From Candidatus Blautia pullistercoris (GTDB taxonomy: Bacteria > Bacillota > Clostridia > Lachnospirales > Lachnospiraceae): 49,565 bases of DNA. The stretch is taken from contig DXFG01000057.1 in the NCBI GenBank assembly GCA_019114545.1, forward strand, positions 1-49,565, written 5' to 3'. The position numbers and the translations under genes are program-made. Under the pieces are notes generated by a model that saw only the letters and a program-made list of their open reading frames with translations, was not told the origin of the DNA and did not search any database. Below are positions 27,058 through 34,905 of this stretch, piece by piece. Numbering within the stretch: the stretch's first letter is position 1; every line of letters starts with the position of its first letter.

Positions 27058-28197
27058 TTATCTCTTCAGTTTTACCAGATATTCCCTGGTTCCTTCCTCC
27101 AGTGTCCGTTCTTCTGTCCGGCGGAAGCCATGCTTTTCGTAGAACCGGAGAGCTCCGGTATTCTTCTCCAAAGCCCATAGGAAATTACTTTGCTTTTCTT
27201 TTACGGCAAAGGAGATTAAAGCGGCTCCAATCCCCATATTTTGGAAAAAAGTGTCTACATAAAGTTTCTGGATTTCCCGGCCGGAAAGCTGGATAAAACC
27301 CCGGATGACTCCGTCGTCAAAAATGAAAGTGTTCTGTAATCTTTCTTTATCCCGGAGGTATTCATCGGCTACGGACATGACCTGAAGCTTCCCAAAAGAA
27401 TAGTCTTCGTCCTTAAAAATAGGGAAAAAATTTACACGATTGTTATAAACCAGGATTTCTGCAATCCTGGATACATCCTTTTCCTGCGCCTGTCTGATAT
27501 TCATAGTAGTCCTTTCTATTGTCGGATTGTCATAATAAAATTCTGTCCATTTGCCTTTGTAGGAGTAACAAGGTATCAATGGATGCTTTTCACATTCCAG
27601 GTCTCCCCGTCTCAGTGCCTCTGCGTCCAGTAGATTTTTTTCAATAAAACCGGGATCAATGGGGGACTCATGATGGCAGGGAAGAATCGTTTCTATCTTA
27701 TCCTGAAGGTCCAGAAGTTTTCTCTGGCTTTCTATATACAGGTCCAGATTCCTATGTTTTCCAAACATATAAATGGGACCTGCTTTCTGTACAGAATCCC
27801 CGGGAAGAAGCAGTTTTTTCTCCCAGTCGGCAAAGGCAGTACTGCCGTAGGTATGGCCGGGAATTTCAATGGCTTCCAGGGTATAGTCTCCGCATTTAAA
27901 GATATCTCCTTCCTTCAGAGGCTCCAGTTGGATATCTTCTGAAATTAAGGGCCAGTCTCCCTTATGTAAATAACATTTTCCAAAAGCTTTCAGCCCTCCT
28001 GCGTGGTCCGGATCCCCATGGGTCATGATCACTTTCACGGGGAGCTGGGTTATATTTTTTACAGTATGGTATACATTGCTGTCCTCAAAACCTGTATCGA
28101 TCAGCAACGCCTCATCCTCACCAAGGATCAGAAACTGACGGACACGGCCGTCGTCTAAAATATAAAAATTTTCTGCAAATAATTGTATTTTTGTCAT
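27058..28197 (-). CDS. Metallo-beta-lactamase-fold hydrolase fused to GNAT acetyltransferase
   Basis: N-terminal 'THGDPDHAGG', 'GHTYGS', 'PCHHE' MBL motifs; C-terminal GNAT 'VDTFFQNMGIGAALISFA...NTGALRFYEKHGFRR'. Confidence 0.85.
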   Translation of the reverse strand: MTKIQLFAENFYILDDGRVRQFLILGEDEALLIDTGFEDSNVYHTVKNITQLPVKVIMTHGDPDHAGGLKAFGKCYLHKGDWPLISEDIQLEPLKEGDIFKCGDYTLEAIEIPGHTYGSTAFADWEKKLLLPGDSVQKAGPIYMFGKHRNLDLYIESQRKLLDLQDKIETILPCHHESPIDPGFIEKNLLDAEALRRGDLECEKHPLIPCYSYKGKWTEFYYDNPTIERTTMNIRQAQEKDVSRIAEILVYNNRVNFFPIFKDEDYSFGKLQVMSVADEYLRDKERLQNTFIFDDGVIRGFIQLSGREIQKLYVDTFFQNMGIGAALISFAVKEKQSNFLWALEKNTGALRFYEKHGFRRTEERTLEEGTREYLVKLKR

Positions 28198-28199
28198 TT

Positions 28200-28388
28200 T
28201 TACCTTTCCTCAACAAAAATCAGCTTCCCCGGAGTACTTTTTTCAGGAATCTTATCAGAAATCAGAAGCTCTATTTCCTCCAGATATTTCTGTCCCCAAT
28301 ATTCTTTCTGAAACATTTCCGGGGGAATCGTAAAGTATAAATGCTTATGTTCTTTTATTTTAAATCCTTCCATATGAAGAAAATCCAT
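28200..28388 (-). CDS. Hypothetical small protein (possible)
   Basis: Internal start MDFLHMEGFKIKEHKHLYFTIPPEMFQKEYW...; the longer ORF overlaps the next membrane protein. Weak RBS. Confidence 0.35.
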   Translation of the reverse strand: MDFLHMEGFKIKEHKHLYFTIPPEMFQKEYWGQKYLEEIELLISDKIPEKSTPGKLIFVEER

Positions 28389-28693
28389 ACCAGTAATATA
28401 CCAGAAGCCAGGATTCCCAACAATCTTTCTCCTAAACTGATACGAAAAAGACACAGACACAGGGCAGCACAAAGAATATAAATGCTGCATAGTATCAGAC
28501 ATACAAAAGCGCATTTCTTTTTCTGTAAAATAAGAGAAATCAGTAATACGGTTCCTGTTAAAAATGAAAAAATAAAGAAGCTTTTTCCTACAGGAAACAG
28601 GAATCGGAGACCATCCGTATTCAAGAAGTAATATCCAGATTCTCCAATTATAAGAATGGAAAAAAGTATTCCTTTTACAGAGAGCTTTTTCAT
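28355..28693 (-). CDS. Small membrane protein (112 aa, about 4 TM)
   Basis: Strongly hydrophobic; RBS GGAGGGATTTCC before ATG. Confidence 0.65.
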   Translation of the reverse strand: MKKLSVKGILFSILIIGESGYYFLNTDGLRFLFPVGKSFFIFSFLTGTVLLISLILQKKKCAFVCLILCSIYILCAALCLCLFRISLGERLLGILASGILLVWIFFIWKDLK

Positions 28694-28721
28694 GGAAATC
28701 CCTCCTTACCTACAGAACGCT

Positions 28722-29288
28722 TTACATGTTCATGGCAAGATCGATCCGAAATCCCAGGCTTTCTGCCAGAGCCGTCAGCTTCTTCAGAAAATTTTTCTGG
28801 CACAGGAACATCACATAGGAATCACTGTCAATGTCAAAGGCGGCCATTACATAGCCGGATTTTTCCCATTTTTTATCCAGAACTTCACACCACTGGGGAA
28901 TGGATTCCCGGGGCTGGAACCAGCCCTCTTCAATTTCCAGAGAATGTCTTTTTACATTTTTAAGATCTGAAACTGCCAGGAGAAAACCGGATAATTCTTC
29001 GCACCAGTCACATTCGCAGGCAAACTGATGACGGATCAGCAGATCTATACATCCTATCCACTGGAGAGAAGCCTGGGAGTCTTTTAAAGACATCCCTCTG
29101 GCTTCATAATCTTCCATATGATACTGATAATATTTTTCCGTGTTTTTCATGCATTTTCTGGCAGAGTCCAGAATCTCCGGATTGTTGGAACTTACGATCC
29201 TTACGATTTCCAAAAGGGGGTGATGGTAGTGTGGTTCCTCCTGGATTTCCGGACCTTCCTTTTCCTGTCTGCTTTTAAAAAATCCCAT
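28722..29288 (-). CDS. DUF6630-like hypothetical protein
   Basis: 'W...VMAAFDIDSDSYVMFLC' pattern; good RBS. Family assignment by recall. Confidence 0.55.
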   Translation of the reverse strand: MGFFKSRQEKEGPEIQEEPHYHHPLLEIVRIVSSNNPEILDSARKCMKNTEKYYQYHMEDYEARGMSLKDSQASLQWIGCIDLLIRHQFACECDWCEELSGFLLAVSDLKNVKRHSLEIEEGWFQPRESIPQWCEVLDKKWEKSGYVMAAFDIDSDSYVMFLCQKNFLKKLTALAESLGFRIDLAMNM

Positions 29289-29310
29289 ATGGTTTCCCTC
29301 CTACATGATT

Positions 29311-29453
29311 TTATATCAATTTTTCTAATTCTTCAGCCAGCCTGCTTTTTAGTTCAGTCAGCTCTTCTGGTGCAGGCCGGTTTTCAGCTCCCGGACAAAA
29401 TAGGGATTTGTTCCTTTTTTGATCATTTTGATTCTTTCGCATATCAGACACAT
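29311..29453 (-). pseudogene. HIT (histidine triad) family protein remnant with internal deletion
   Basis: Frame 1 from ATG at 29453: MCLICERIKMIKKGTNPYFVRELKTGLHQKS*; the -1/+1 frame continues APEELTELKSRLAEELEKLI* ending at 29311. These resemble the N- and C-termini of Firmicute HIT proteins; the HxHxHxx core is missing. Confidence 0.75.
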
Positions 29454-29479
29454 AGAGAACCTCCTCAATATTGTATCCT

Positions 29480-30001
29480 TTATTCTATTTCAAGAGCATA
29501 TTTATATTCCATCCGCCCTTCTGAGGAAGACCTGTTTTTCCTGCCGGACCGGCACAGGACTCTGGACATTCCCAGCTTCTCCATAAGAGAATAAGAAGGG
29601 ATATTTTCACTGTCGCAGTAGGCGATAAATTTCTTGATCCCCAGATTTTGGGAAGCATAATCTATCAAAGCCTGGGCTGCTTCAAAGGTATAGCCATGCC
29701 CCCAATATCGTTTATTCAGGATCCATCCCAACTCTCCTTCAGTCCTATCCTCGTTCAGATAGAGACAGACAGAACCTATATGGGAACCCTCTGTGAGAAT
29801 AGCAAATTCGTAAAATTCAGGAAATTCCTTCTGCCATTCTGCCTCTGCTTTTTTGAGAAATTCTTGGGTCTCTTCTATACTTTCTTCCGGGAGATCCAGC
29901 ATAAATTTTGTGTTTTCCAGGTCGCCGCTGTAAACAAAAGCGCTTTTTACATACTGAGGCCCCAAAGGGGAAAGAAGGAGGCGTTTCGTTTTTATCTCCA
30001 T
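29480..30001 (-). CDS. GNAT N-acetyltransferase (RimJ/RimL-like)
   Basis: 'MEIKTKRLLLSPL', 'LGWILNKRYWGHGYTFEAAQALIDYA', 'NIPSYSLMEKLGM'. Confidence 0.9.
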   Translation of the reverse strand: MEIKTKRLLLSPLGPQYVKSAFVYSGDLENTKFMLDLPEESIEETQEFLKKAEAEWQKEFPEFYEFAILTEGSHIGSVCLYLNEDRTEGELGWILNKRYWGHGYTFEAAQALIDYASQNLGIKKFIAYCDSENIPSYSLMEKLGMSRVLCRSGRKNRSSSEGRMEYKYALEIE

Positions 30002-30037
30002 AATAAACTTCCTTTTGATCGTTATATTTTATAGACA

Positions 30038-30565
30038 TTAAAGCTCTGTAACAGAAATTTTTCGGGAAATCTTCCGGGGAGTTAAAGGCTGAGCCGGATA
30101 GCCTACAACAGCCGCAGAGAGAATTTCATATCCTTGGGGAAGACAGAGCTTTTTCATAACTTCTTCATTTTTCCGAAGCTTTTTCAGACATCCCCAGATA
30201 TAAGTACTTCCCAGTCCAAGAGCGGTGGCCTGGAGCAGGATATTTTCAATGACACATCCGGTATTACTGTATTCAATATGATCTTCCGAAATATCTGTGG
30301 CAGAGACAAAAATTATTGCCTGGACTCCATATAAAGCGTCGATTTTCTCTCCTGTTTTCCTGGAAGTAAGCATACAGGCATTCCGTATTTCTTCCATGAG
30401 GGCAGGATCTTTCACCAGAGTCAGATGAGTGGTTTTGTCATCCCCGGCGGCCAGGGGCGCTGTCTGAGCTGCCTGGAGTATTTTCTCAAGATCGGAATCA
30501 GAGACTTTCTGATCTGTGTATTTTCTTGTTGTCTGACGTAATGCTAATACTTGTTCAAAGTCCAT
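30038..30565 (-). CDS. Nitroreductase family protein
   Basis: 'ALRQTTRKYTDQKVSDSDLEKILQAAQTAPLA', 'QATALGLGSTYIWG'. ATG at 30565 with AGGAGG RBS. Confidence 0.9.
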   Translation of the reverse strand: MDFEQVLALRQTTRKYTDQKVSDSDLEKILQAAQTAPLAAGDDKTTHLTLVKDPALMEEIRNACMLTSRKTGEKIDALYGVQAIIFVSATDISEDHIEYSNTGCVIENILLQATALGLGSTYIWGCLKKLRKNEEVMKKLCLPQGYEILSAAVVGYPAQPLTPRKISRKISVTEL

Positions 30566-30581
30566 AAGTATTTTCCTCCTG

Positions 30582-31010
30582 TTATATAGTGAAATCAATA
30601 TCAAACCGTCTGCCGTGAGAAAAAAGAACTCCATCTGTTAATCTGATACAAAGGATACAGGTATTTGTATCTGTAAAATCGTTATGTCCGTTATCGATCC
30701 ATTGAGAAAAAGCATGCCTCAGCTTTTGGGCTATTTCTGCATTTTCCGCCTTCCCGAAATATCCCAGATTTATGACAATTCCATGAGCAGTGAACCATTC
30801 TCCGGAAATGGCAGCATGGGGATTTTTAGTTAATTGCTTCATTTTGTTGGAAAGGGCATGGGTGATAATATAGAAAGCCTTGTCCTCATAAAAAGCATTT
30901 ACATTTCGTACATAAGGAATATCATTCTCTGTAGTTGCTAAAGCAATTACATTGTCTTTTCCAAAACGCTCCGACATGATTTTTTCTGTTTCTGGGCTTA
31001 ATTTTTCCAT
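30582..31010 (-). CDS. PNPOx-like family protein
   Basis: 'NVIALATTENDIPYVRNVNAFYEDKAFYIITHALSNKMKQLTKNPHAAIS' split-barrel pattern. Confidence 0.85.
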   Translation of the reverse strand: MEKLSPETEKIMSERFGKDNVIALATTENDIPYVRNVNAFYEDKAFYIITHALSNKMKQLTKNPHAAISGEWFTAHGIVINLGYFGKAENAEIAQKLRHAFSQWIDNGHNDFTDTNTCILCIRLTDGVLFSHGRRFDIDFTI

Positions 31011-31056
31011 AATTATACTCCATTGTTAATATATTTTTCTTTTTAGAATATTAGGC

Positions 31057-31581
31057 TTAATATAGTTGTCTAAGCTTCTTTTCCATAAGGAGTATAGATT
31101 CCCCCTGCTCTCCGATTTTTTCTACAGATATGGTGTCTGCAACTGTACAAAAAGATTCGGAGAGGTTTTTGACAGCCTCATATGCAGTATTGAGAGAGGT
31201 CCGGCTTTCCAGCTTTCCCAGAGTCATATGAGGGCTGTAGGGTATTTCTGCAGAAAAAGAGCTTAAAACTCCGGAATAAAGGCGGTCATGCAGCCGTATG
31301 AGCTCCTTTTTTCCCTCTTTGACATCTAAAAAAAGATAATTTCCAAAGGCGTCTTCCTGCTTAAATATCCCTGCAAGATGCAGAGAGAAAGGACTGATTC
31401 CGGATATGGCATTTTCTATGTGGCTGCCTAACTCAGCGTCAGTAATATCTGAATGAAAAGGGAAGACCAATGTAATATGGGGTCTTACCAAATCCGCCAG
31501 AGGATCATATTTTTTTCGTATGCTATCTATGATTTCCATATTATTGAATTTAGGAAATATCATAATGGTTCTCTCACGCAT
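31057..31581 (-). CDS. 2'-5' RNA ligase/2H phosphoesterase family protein
   Basis: Two HxTL motifs: 'RPHITLVFPF' and 'SPHMTLGKL'. Confidence 0.88.
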   Translation of the reverse strand: MRERTIMIFPKFNNMEIIDSIRKKYDPLADLVRPHITLVFPFHSDITDAELGSHIENAISGISPFSLHLAGIFKQEDAFGNYLFLDVKEGKKELIRLHDRLYSGVLSSFSAEIPYSPHMTLGKLESRTSLNTAYEAVKNLSESFCTVADTISVEKIGEQGESILLMEKKLRQLY

Positions 31582-31641
31582 TATATAGTACCTGCTTTCA
31601 GATTTTAATATAATCCACAGGGGTGATTCCTGATCTAGGCT

Positions 31642-31764
31642 TTACTTTTTATCTGGTGTATCTTTTTTGGACAGGTCATTTGTAAAATCTGTCCAGGCTT
31701 TTCCCCTTAAAAATACTGCTGCACATACTGCAATCAAAGCGATTATGACAAAGAATATTTCCAT
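31642..31764 (-). CDS. Single-TM microprotein (40 aa), not in ORF track
   Basis: ATG at 31764 preceded by AGGAGGTGTTTTT; MEIFFVIIALIAVCAAVFLRGKAWTDFTNDLSKKDTPDKK. Confidence 0.6.
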   Translation of the reverse strand: MEIFFVIIALIAVCAAVFLRGKAWTDFTNDLSKKDTPDKK

Positions 31765-31804
31765 AAAAACACCTCCTGTAAGAAGACTTTATCTAGATAA
31801 GGAA

Positions 31805-32260
31805 TCACCCTCTGTGGATATACATTCTTGACATTTGAGGCTCTCCGTCGCCCTGAACCATGCAGTAAAATTCCCAGCCATATCTTTCGTAAAAGGAAGT
31901 ATGGTCTGTAATAAGATATAAGGTATCGATTCCTTTTTCTTTCATGTCTCTGCAGACATAATCCAGAAGTGCTCCGGCCACCCCATGGTTTCTGTATTCT
32001 GCTTCTGTGTAAACGGCGCAGACATTAGGCGCCAGGTCCTTTCGATGGTGAAAATCATTTTCAATAACGCCCATTCCTCCAATGATCTCAGAATCTTTTA
32101 GCGCCAGATACCACTGGGGAACAGGAGCTTTTTTCAGAAGAGATTCTTCCATGCTTTCTCTGTATGCTTCAAGGGGAACCTCCCATTTTTCATGGAACCA
32201 TCTGGCTGCCCTGTCCAGAATTTCCGGCTTTTGGGATAAGTTTACGATTTTGTATTCCAT
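31805..32260 (-). CDS. GNAT N-acetyltransferase
   Basis: 'VCAVYTEAEYRNHGVAGALLDYVCRDMKEKGI...TSFYERYGWEFY'. Confidence 0.9.
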   Translation of the reverse strand: MEYKIVNLSQKPEILDRAARWFHEKWEVPLEAYRESMEESLLKKAPVPQWYLALKDSEIIGGMGVIENDFHHRKDLAPNVCAVYTEAEYRNHGVAGALLDYVCRDMKEKGIDTLYLITDHTSFYERYGWEFYCMVQGDGEPQMSRMYIHRG

Positions 32261-32275
32261 AGAAATATACCTCGC

Positions 32276-32344
32276 TTAAGTGTCGATCCATAAATTGTAA
32301 ACGCCCTCATAATCGTTTATGGTCATTACCCGGATATTACTCAT
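32276..32344 (-). pseudogene. GNAT acetyltransferase N-terminal remnant (22 codons)
   Basis: ATG at 32344 overlaps the TGA of the upstream gene (ATGA); MSNIRVMTINDYEGVYNLWIDT* resembles the start of GNAT proteins, then TAA. Confidence 0.6.
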
Positions 32345-33369
32345 ATAGAGTACTCCTTATTCTGTGAAAAGTTTTCTTCCAGGTAGTTTTCTGCTGCTTC
32401 TCTGGATCTGAAAATGTGGATATTCCGGTTTTGACCATACTTTTCAAGAAGCTGATAGATAACAGGAAGCTGGTCTTTGGGAAAGTTCAGGATCCATTGA
32501 CGGAATTCTTCGTCAAACTCTGTTTCCACCCAGGGAATATCTTCCCGTTTTGTTCCGATACGGGCTTTGGCTCCTGCAAGACAGACTTCCAGAGGGTAAT
32601 CCAGTAAGAAAATGGTATCGCAGTTTTCCAGCCGCAGTTCCATGGTGCTAAGATAGTTTCCGTCGATGATCCATGACCGATTTTCCATGATCTTTTTTTG
32701 CTCGGCGACTAATTCTTCCCGGGAAATGTTGGTCCTGTCAGGCTTATGCCAGATCATGTCCAGATAATATAAAGGCAGTCCGGTCACATCCCTGAGTTTC
32801 CGGGAAAAAGTGCTTTTTCCGGCCCCAGGGCTGCCGATGACGATCACTTTTTTCATAAGTTTCTCTTTCCCAGAGGGCTTTTCCTTTTTCTTTTCAAGTT
32901 CCATGACAAAATTAGTGAGAAGGATTCCCTGGCGTTCTACCTGCTGTTCTTTTGTTACTTTATAGCCTCTCTTTTGAAAAAAAGGTTTGGCAGTGATAGA
33001 AGCATGGGTCCGGATATTGCCTGGAACATGGGCCTCCAGTTTATCGCAGAGACCAGAGGCGATTCCCTCTCTTTGGTGATCCTTATGGACATACAGATGG
33101 TCCAGATATCCGGTTTTGTCTATGTCCCCAAAACCCAGAATCTCGCCCTCTTCAACGGCTATTAAAGTATAATGTTCCAGGAAGGAACGGTTCCAGGCAT
33201 CCAGGTCCACCTCACGGGAAGCCCAGGCATTTAGCTGCTCTTTGGTGTAGTCTTGCTTATTGACTTCGTGTACGGTCTGGTAAAAAAGCTCTGCCAGCCG
33301 GGGACAGTCGGAAGGCTGGTATTTTCGTATCATCATGTCAGGTACTCCTTCGTTCATAAAGCAGTTCAA
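32341..33369 (-). CDS. GNAT acetyltransferase fused to P-loop (adenylate kinase/FlaR-like) kinase
   Basis: N-terminal GNAT 'LYVHKDHQREGIASGLCDKLEAH', C-terminal 'MKKVIVIGSPGAGKSTFSRKLRDVTGLPLYYLDMIWHKPD'. Confidence 0.85.
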   Translation of the reverse strand: MNCFMNEGVPDMMIRKYQPSDCPRLAELFYQTVHEVNKQDYTKEQLNAWASREVDLDAWNRSFLEHYTLIAVEEGEILGFGDIDKTGYLDHLYVHKDHQREGIASGLCDKLEAHVPGNIRTHASITAKPFFQKRGYKVTKEQQVERQGILLTNFVMELEKKKEKPSGKEKLMKKVIVIGSPGAGKSTFSRKLRDVTGLPLYYLDMIWHKPDRTNISREELVAEQKKIMENRSWIIDGNYLSTMELRLENCDTIFLLDYPLEVCLAGAKARIGTKREDIPWVETEFDEEFRQWILNFPKDQLPVIYQLLEKYGQNRNIHIFRSREAAENYLEENFSQNKEYSI

Positions 33370-33874
33370 CGATCCCGTTATAGGTTTTTACGTGAACCAA
33401 TTTTAACTTCAACTCCTCCGGATGTTGATGGAAAAGCGGAATACCGGAACCTAAGATTGTCGGAATAACAGAAATATTATATTCATCGATAAGATCCTTT
33501 TCCATCAGCTGACGGATAAGATTTCTCCCTCCGCAAATCCAGATTTTTTTTCCTGCCTGCTTTTTTAATTGCTTTAGGATTTTCCAGGGAGCCTGGGAGG
33601 AAAAATGAATGTTATCGGTAGGGGGCAGCTGCCTGTGTGTGAACACATAACTTGTCTGATCCGGGTATACCCACTGGTCGGGAGACAGCTGGGTTACGAT
33701 CTGATGATAGGTATTCCAGCCCATGAGGACTGTATCTACATCTTGTATAAATGTAGAATAGCCATCTTCAGTTTCAGTGCCGCTGTCCTGTCCATTAAGC
33801 CAATCTACACCGCCTTTTTTATCTGCGATGTAGCCGTCCAGGCTCATTGCAATGAATAAACTCACTTTTCTCAT
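33338..33874 (-). CDS. Dihydrofolate reductase family protein (RibD C-terminal-like)
   Basis: 'MRKVSLFIAMSLDGYIADKKGGVDWL', 'IWICGGRNLIRQLMEKDLIDEYNISVIPTILGSGIPLF'. Confidence 0.9.
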   Translation of the reverse strand: MRKVSLFIAMSLDGYIADKKGGVDWLNGQDSGTETEDGYSTFIQDVDTVLMGWNTYHQIVTQLSPDQWVYPDQTSYVFTHRQLPPTDNIHFSSQAPWKILKQLKKQAGKKIWICGGRNLIRQLMEKDLIDEYNISVIPTILGSGIPLFHQHPEELKLKLVHVKTYNGIVELLYERRST

Positions 33875-34461
33875 GGGCAAATTTCCCTCCATAGATTTTT
33901 GCACAATCGGTATTCCCGCATGCTTACAAAATTATTTGCAAAAAAATCAAACCGAAGGATCCATGGCATCAGATTTTTTATTTTCTGAAAATCTTCATAT
34001 CCGAAAGCAGGATCAAAGTAGTGGATTATAGTACTAAGAGATGTGCCATGAGTTCCTATTACCATGTTTTTTCCTTTATAATTTTGCAGTATCTTTTTTT
34101 ATGCTCTGATATTTCGTGATTGGACTTCCCCTAAACTTTCACCGCCAGGCAGTTTGAAATTAAAATCTTCCCACTGGCTTTTGCAGAAAGATTCGAAATC
34201 ATCGATCCATGCAGTATCAACTTTTCTTTCAAGGAAATCATCAACAATATGTATTGGCATTTCGTTTTTATCTGCAAAATCTTTTATTGTAGCAATGGCT
34301 CTCCGGTAAGGGCTGGATAATATAAGGTCAATTTGTTTATCAGATAGAAAAGCGGTTACTGATTTGCTGTCTTCCAGTCCTTTTGCCGTCAGTTCCCGGA
34401 GACGGTCGTTGTGATTTTGATAATCAGGTTCGGCATGGCGCACAAAATATATAGTTGTCAT
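33871..34461 (-). pseudogene. Histidine phosphatase family protein interrupted by one in-frame TAA
   Basis: MTTIYFVRHAEPDY...SLGEVQSRNIRA(TAA)KKILQNYKGKNMVIGTHGTSLSTIIHYFDP...; the two ORFs (ending 34099, starting 34065) are in the same frame. Confidence 0.8.
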
Positions 34462-34808
34462 AGTTGTTCTCTCCGAAAGAAAGGGTAGTGTTTCATCTAT
34501 GTTTAGATAATTTATGTCATATCTATAGTATACCATCTTTGAGGTCAGAAAGAAGTCCTTTTGCGTAAAATACATAAAATTATACCTCAAATGGCTGAAA
34601 AAGGAAATTTGCATAAAACTGTATTGAACACATTGCTTTTAAATCCTTTTTGTATCAGAATTATTTTGACGAATCTGTCTATTTTATATCTGTATATTGA
34701 TTTTACCACTGTATTTATGCTAAATTTTGTATATAGATTCGTGTTATTCTTGCACAAATAACATGGACAAGGAACCGGGCGATTATGCATAATAGCTAAC
34801 TGAGCAAT

Positions 34809-34887
34809 GTGTTTCATGGAAGCTGCTTGAAACACAATTCCTAGTACAACGTTCGTTAAATAACTGGACCAAGCGCTGTACTAGTAC
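34809..34887 (+). promoter_or_regulatory. Two inverted repeats upstream of MFS gene (putative operators)
   Basis: GTGTTTCA (34809-34816)/TGAAACAC (34828-34835); CTAGTACA (34841-34848)/TGTACTAG (34877-34884). Confidence 0.5.
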
Positions 34888-34905
34888 GAAAGAAGGGAAT
34901 AAGTT

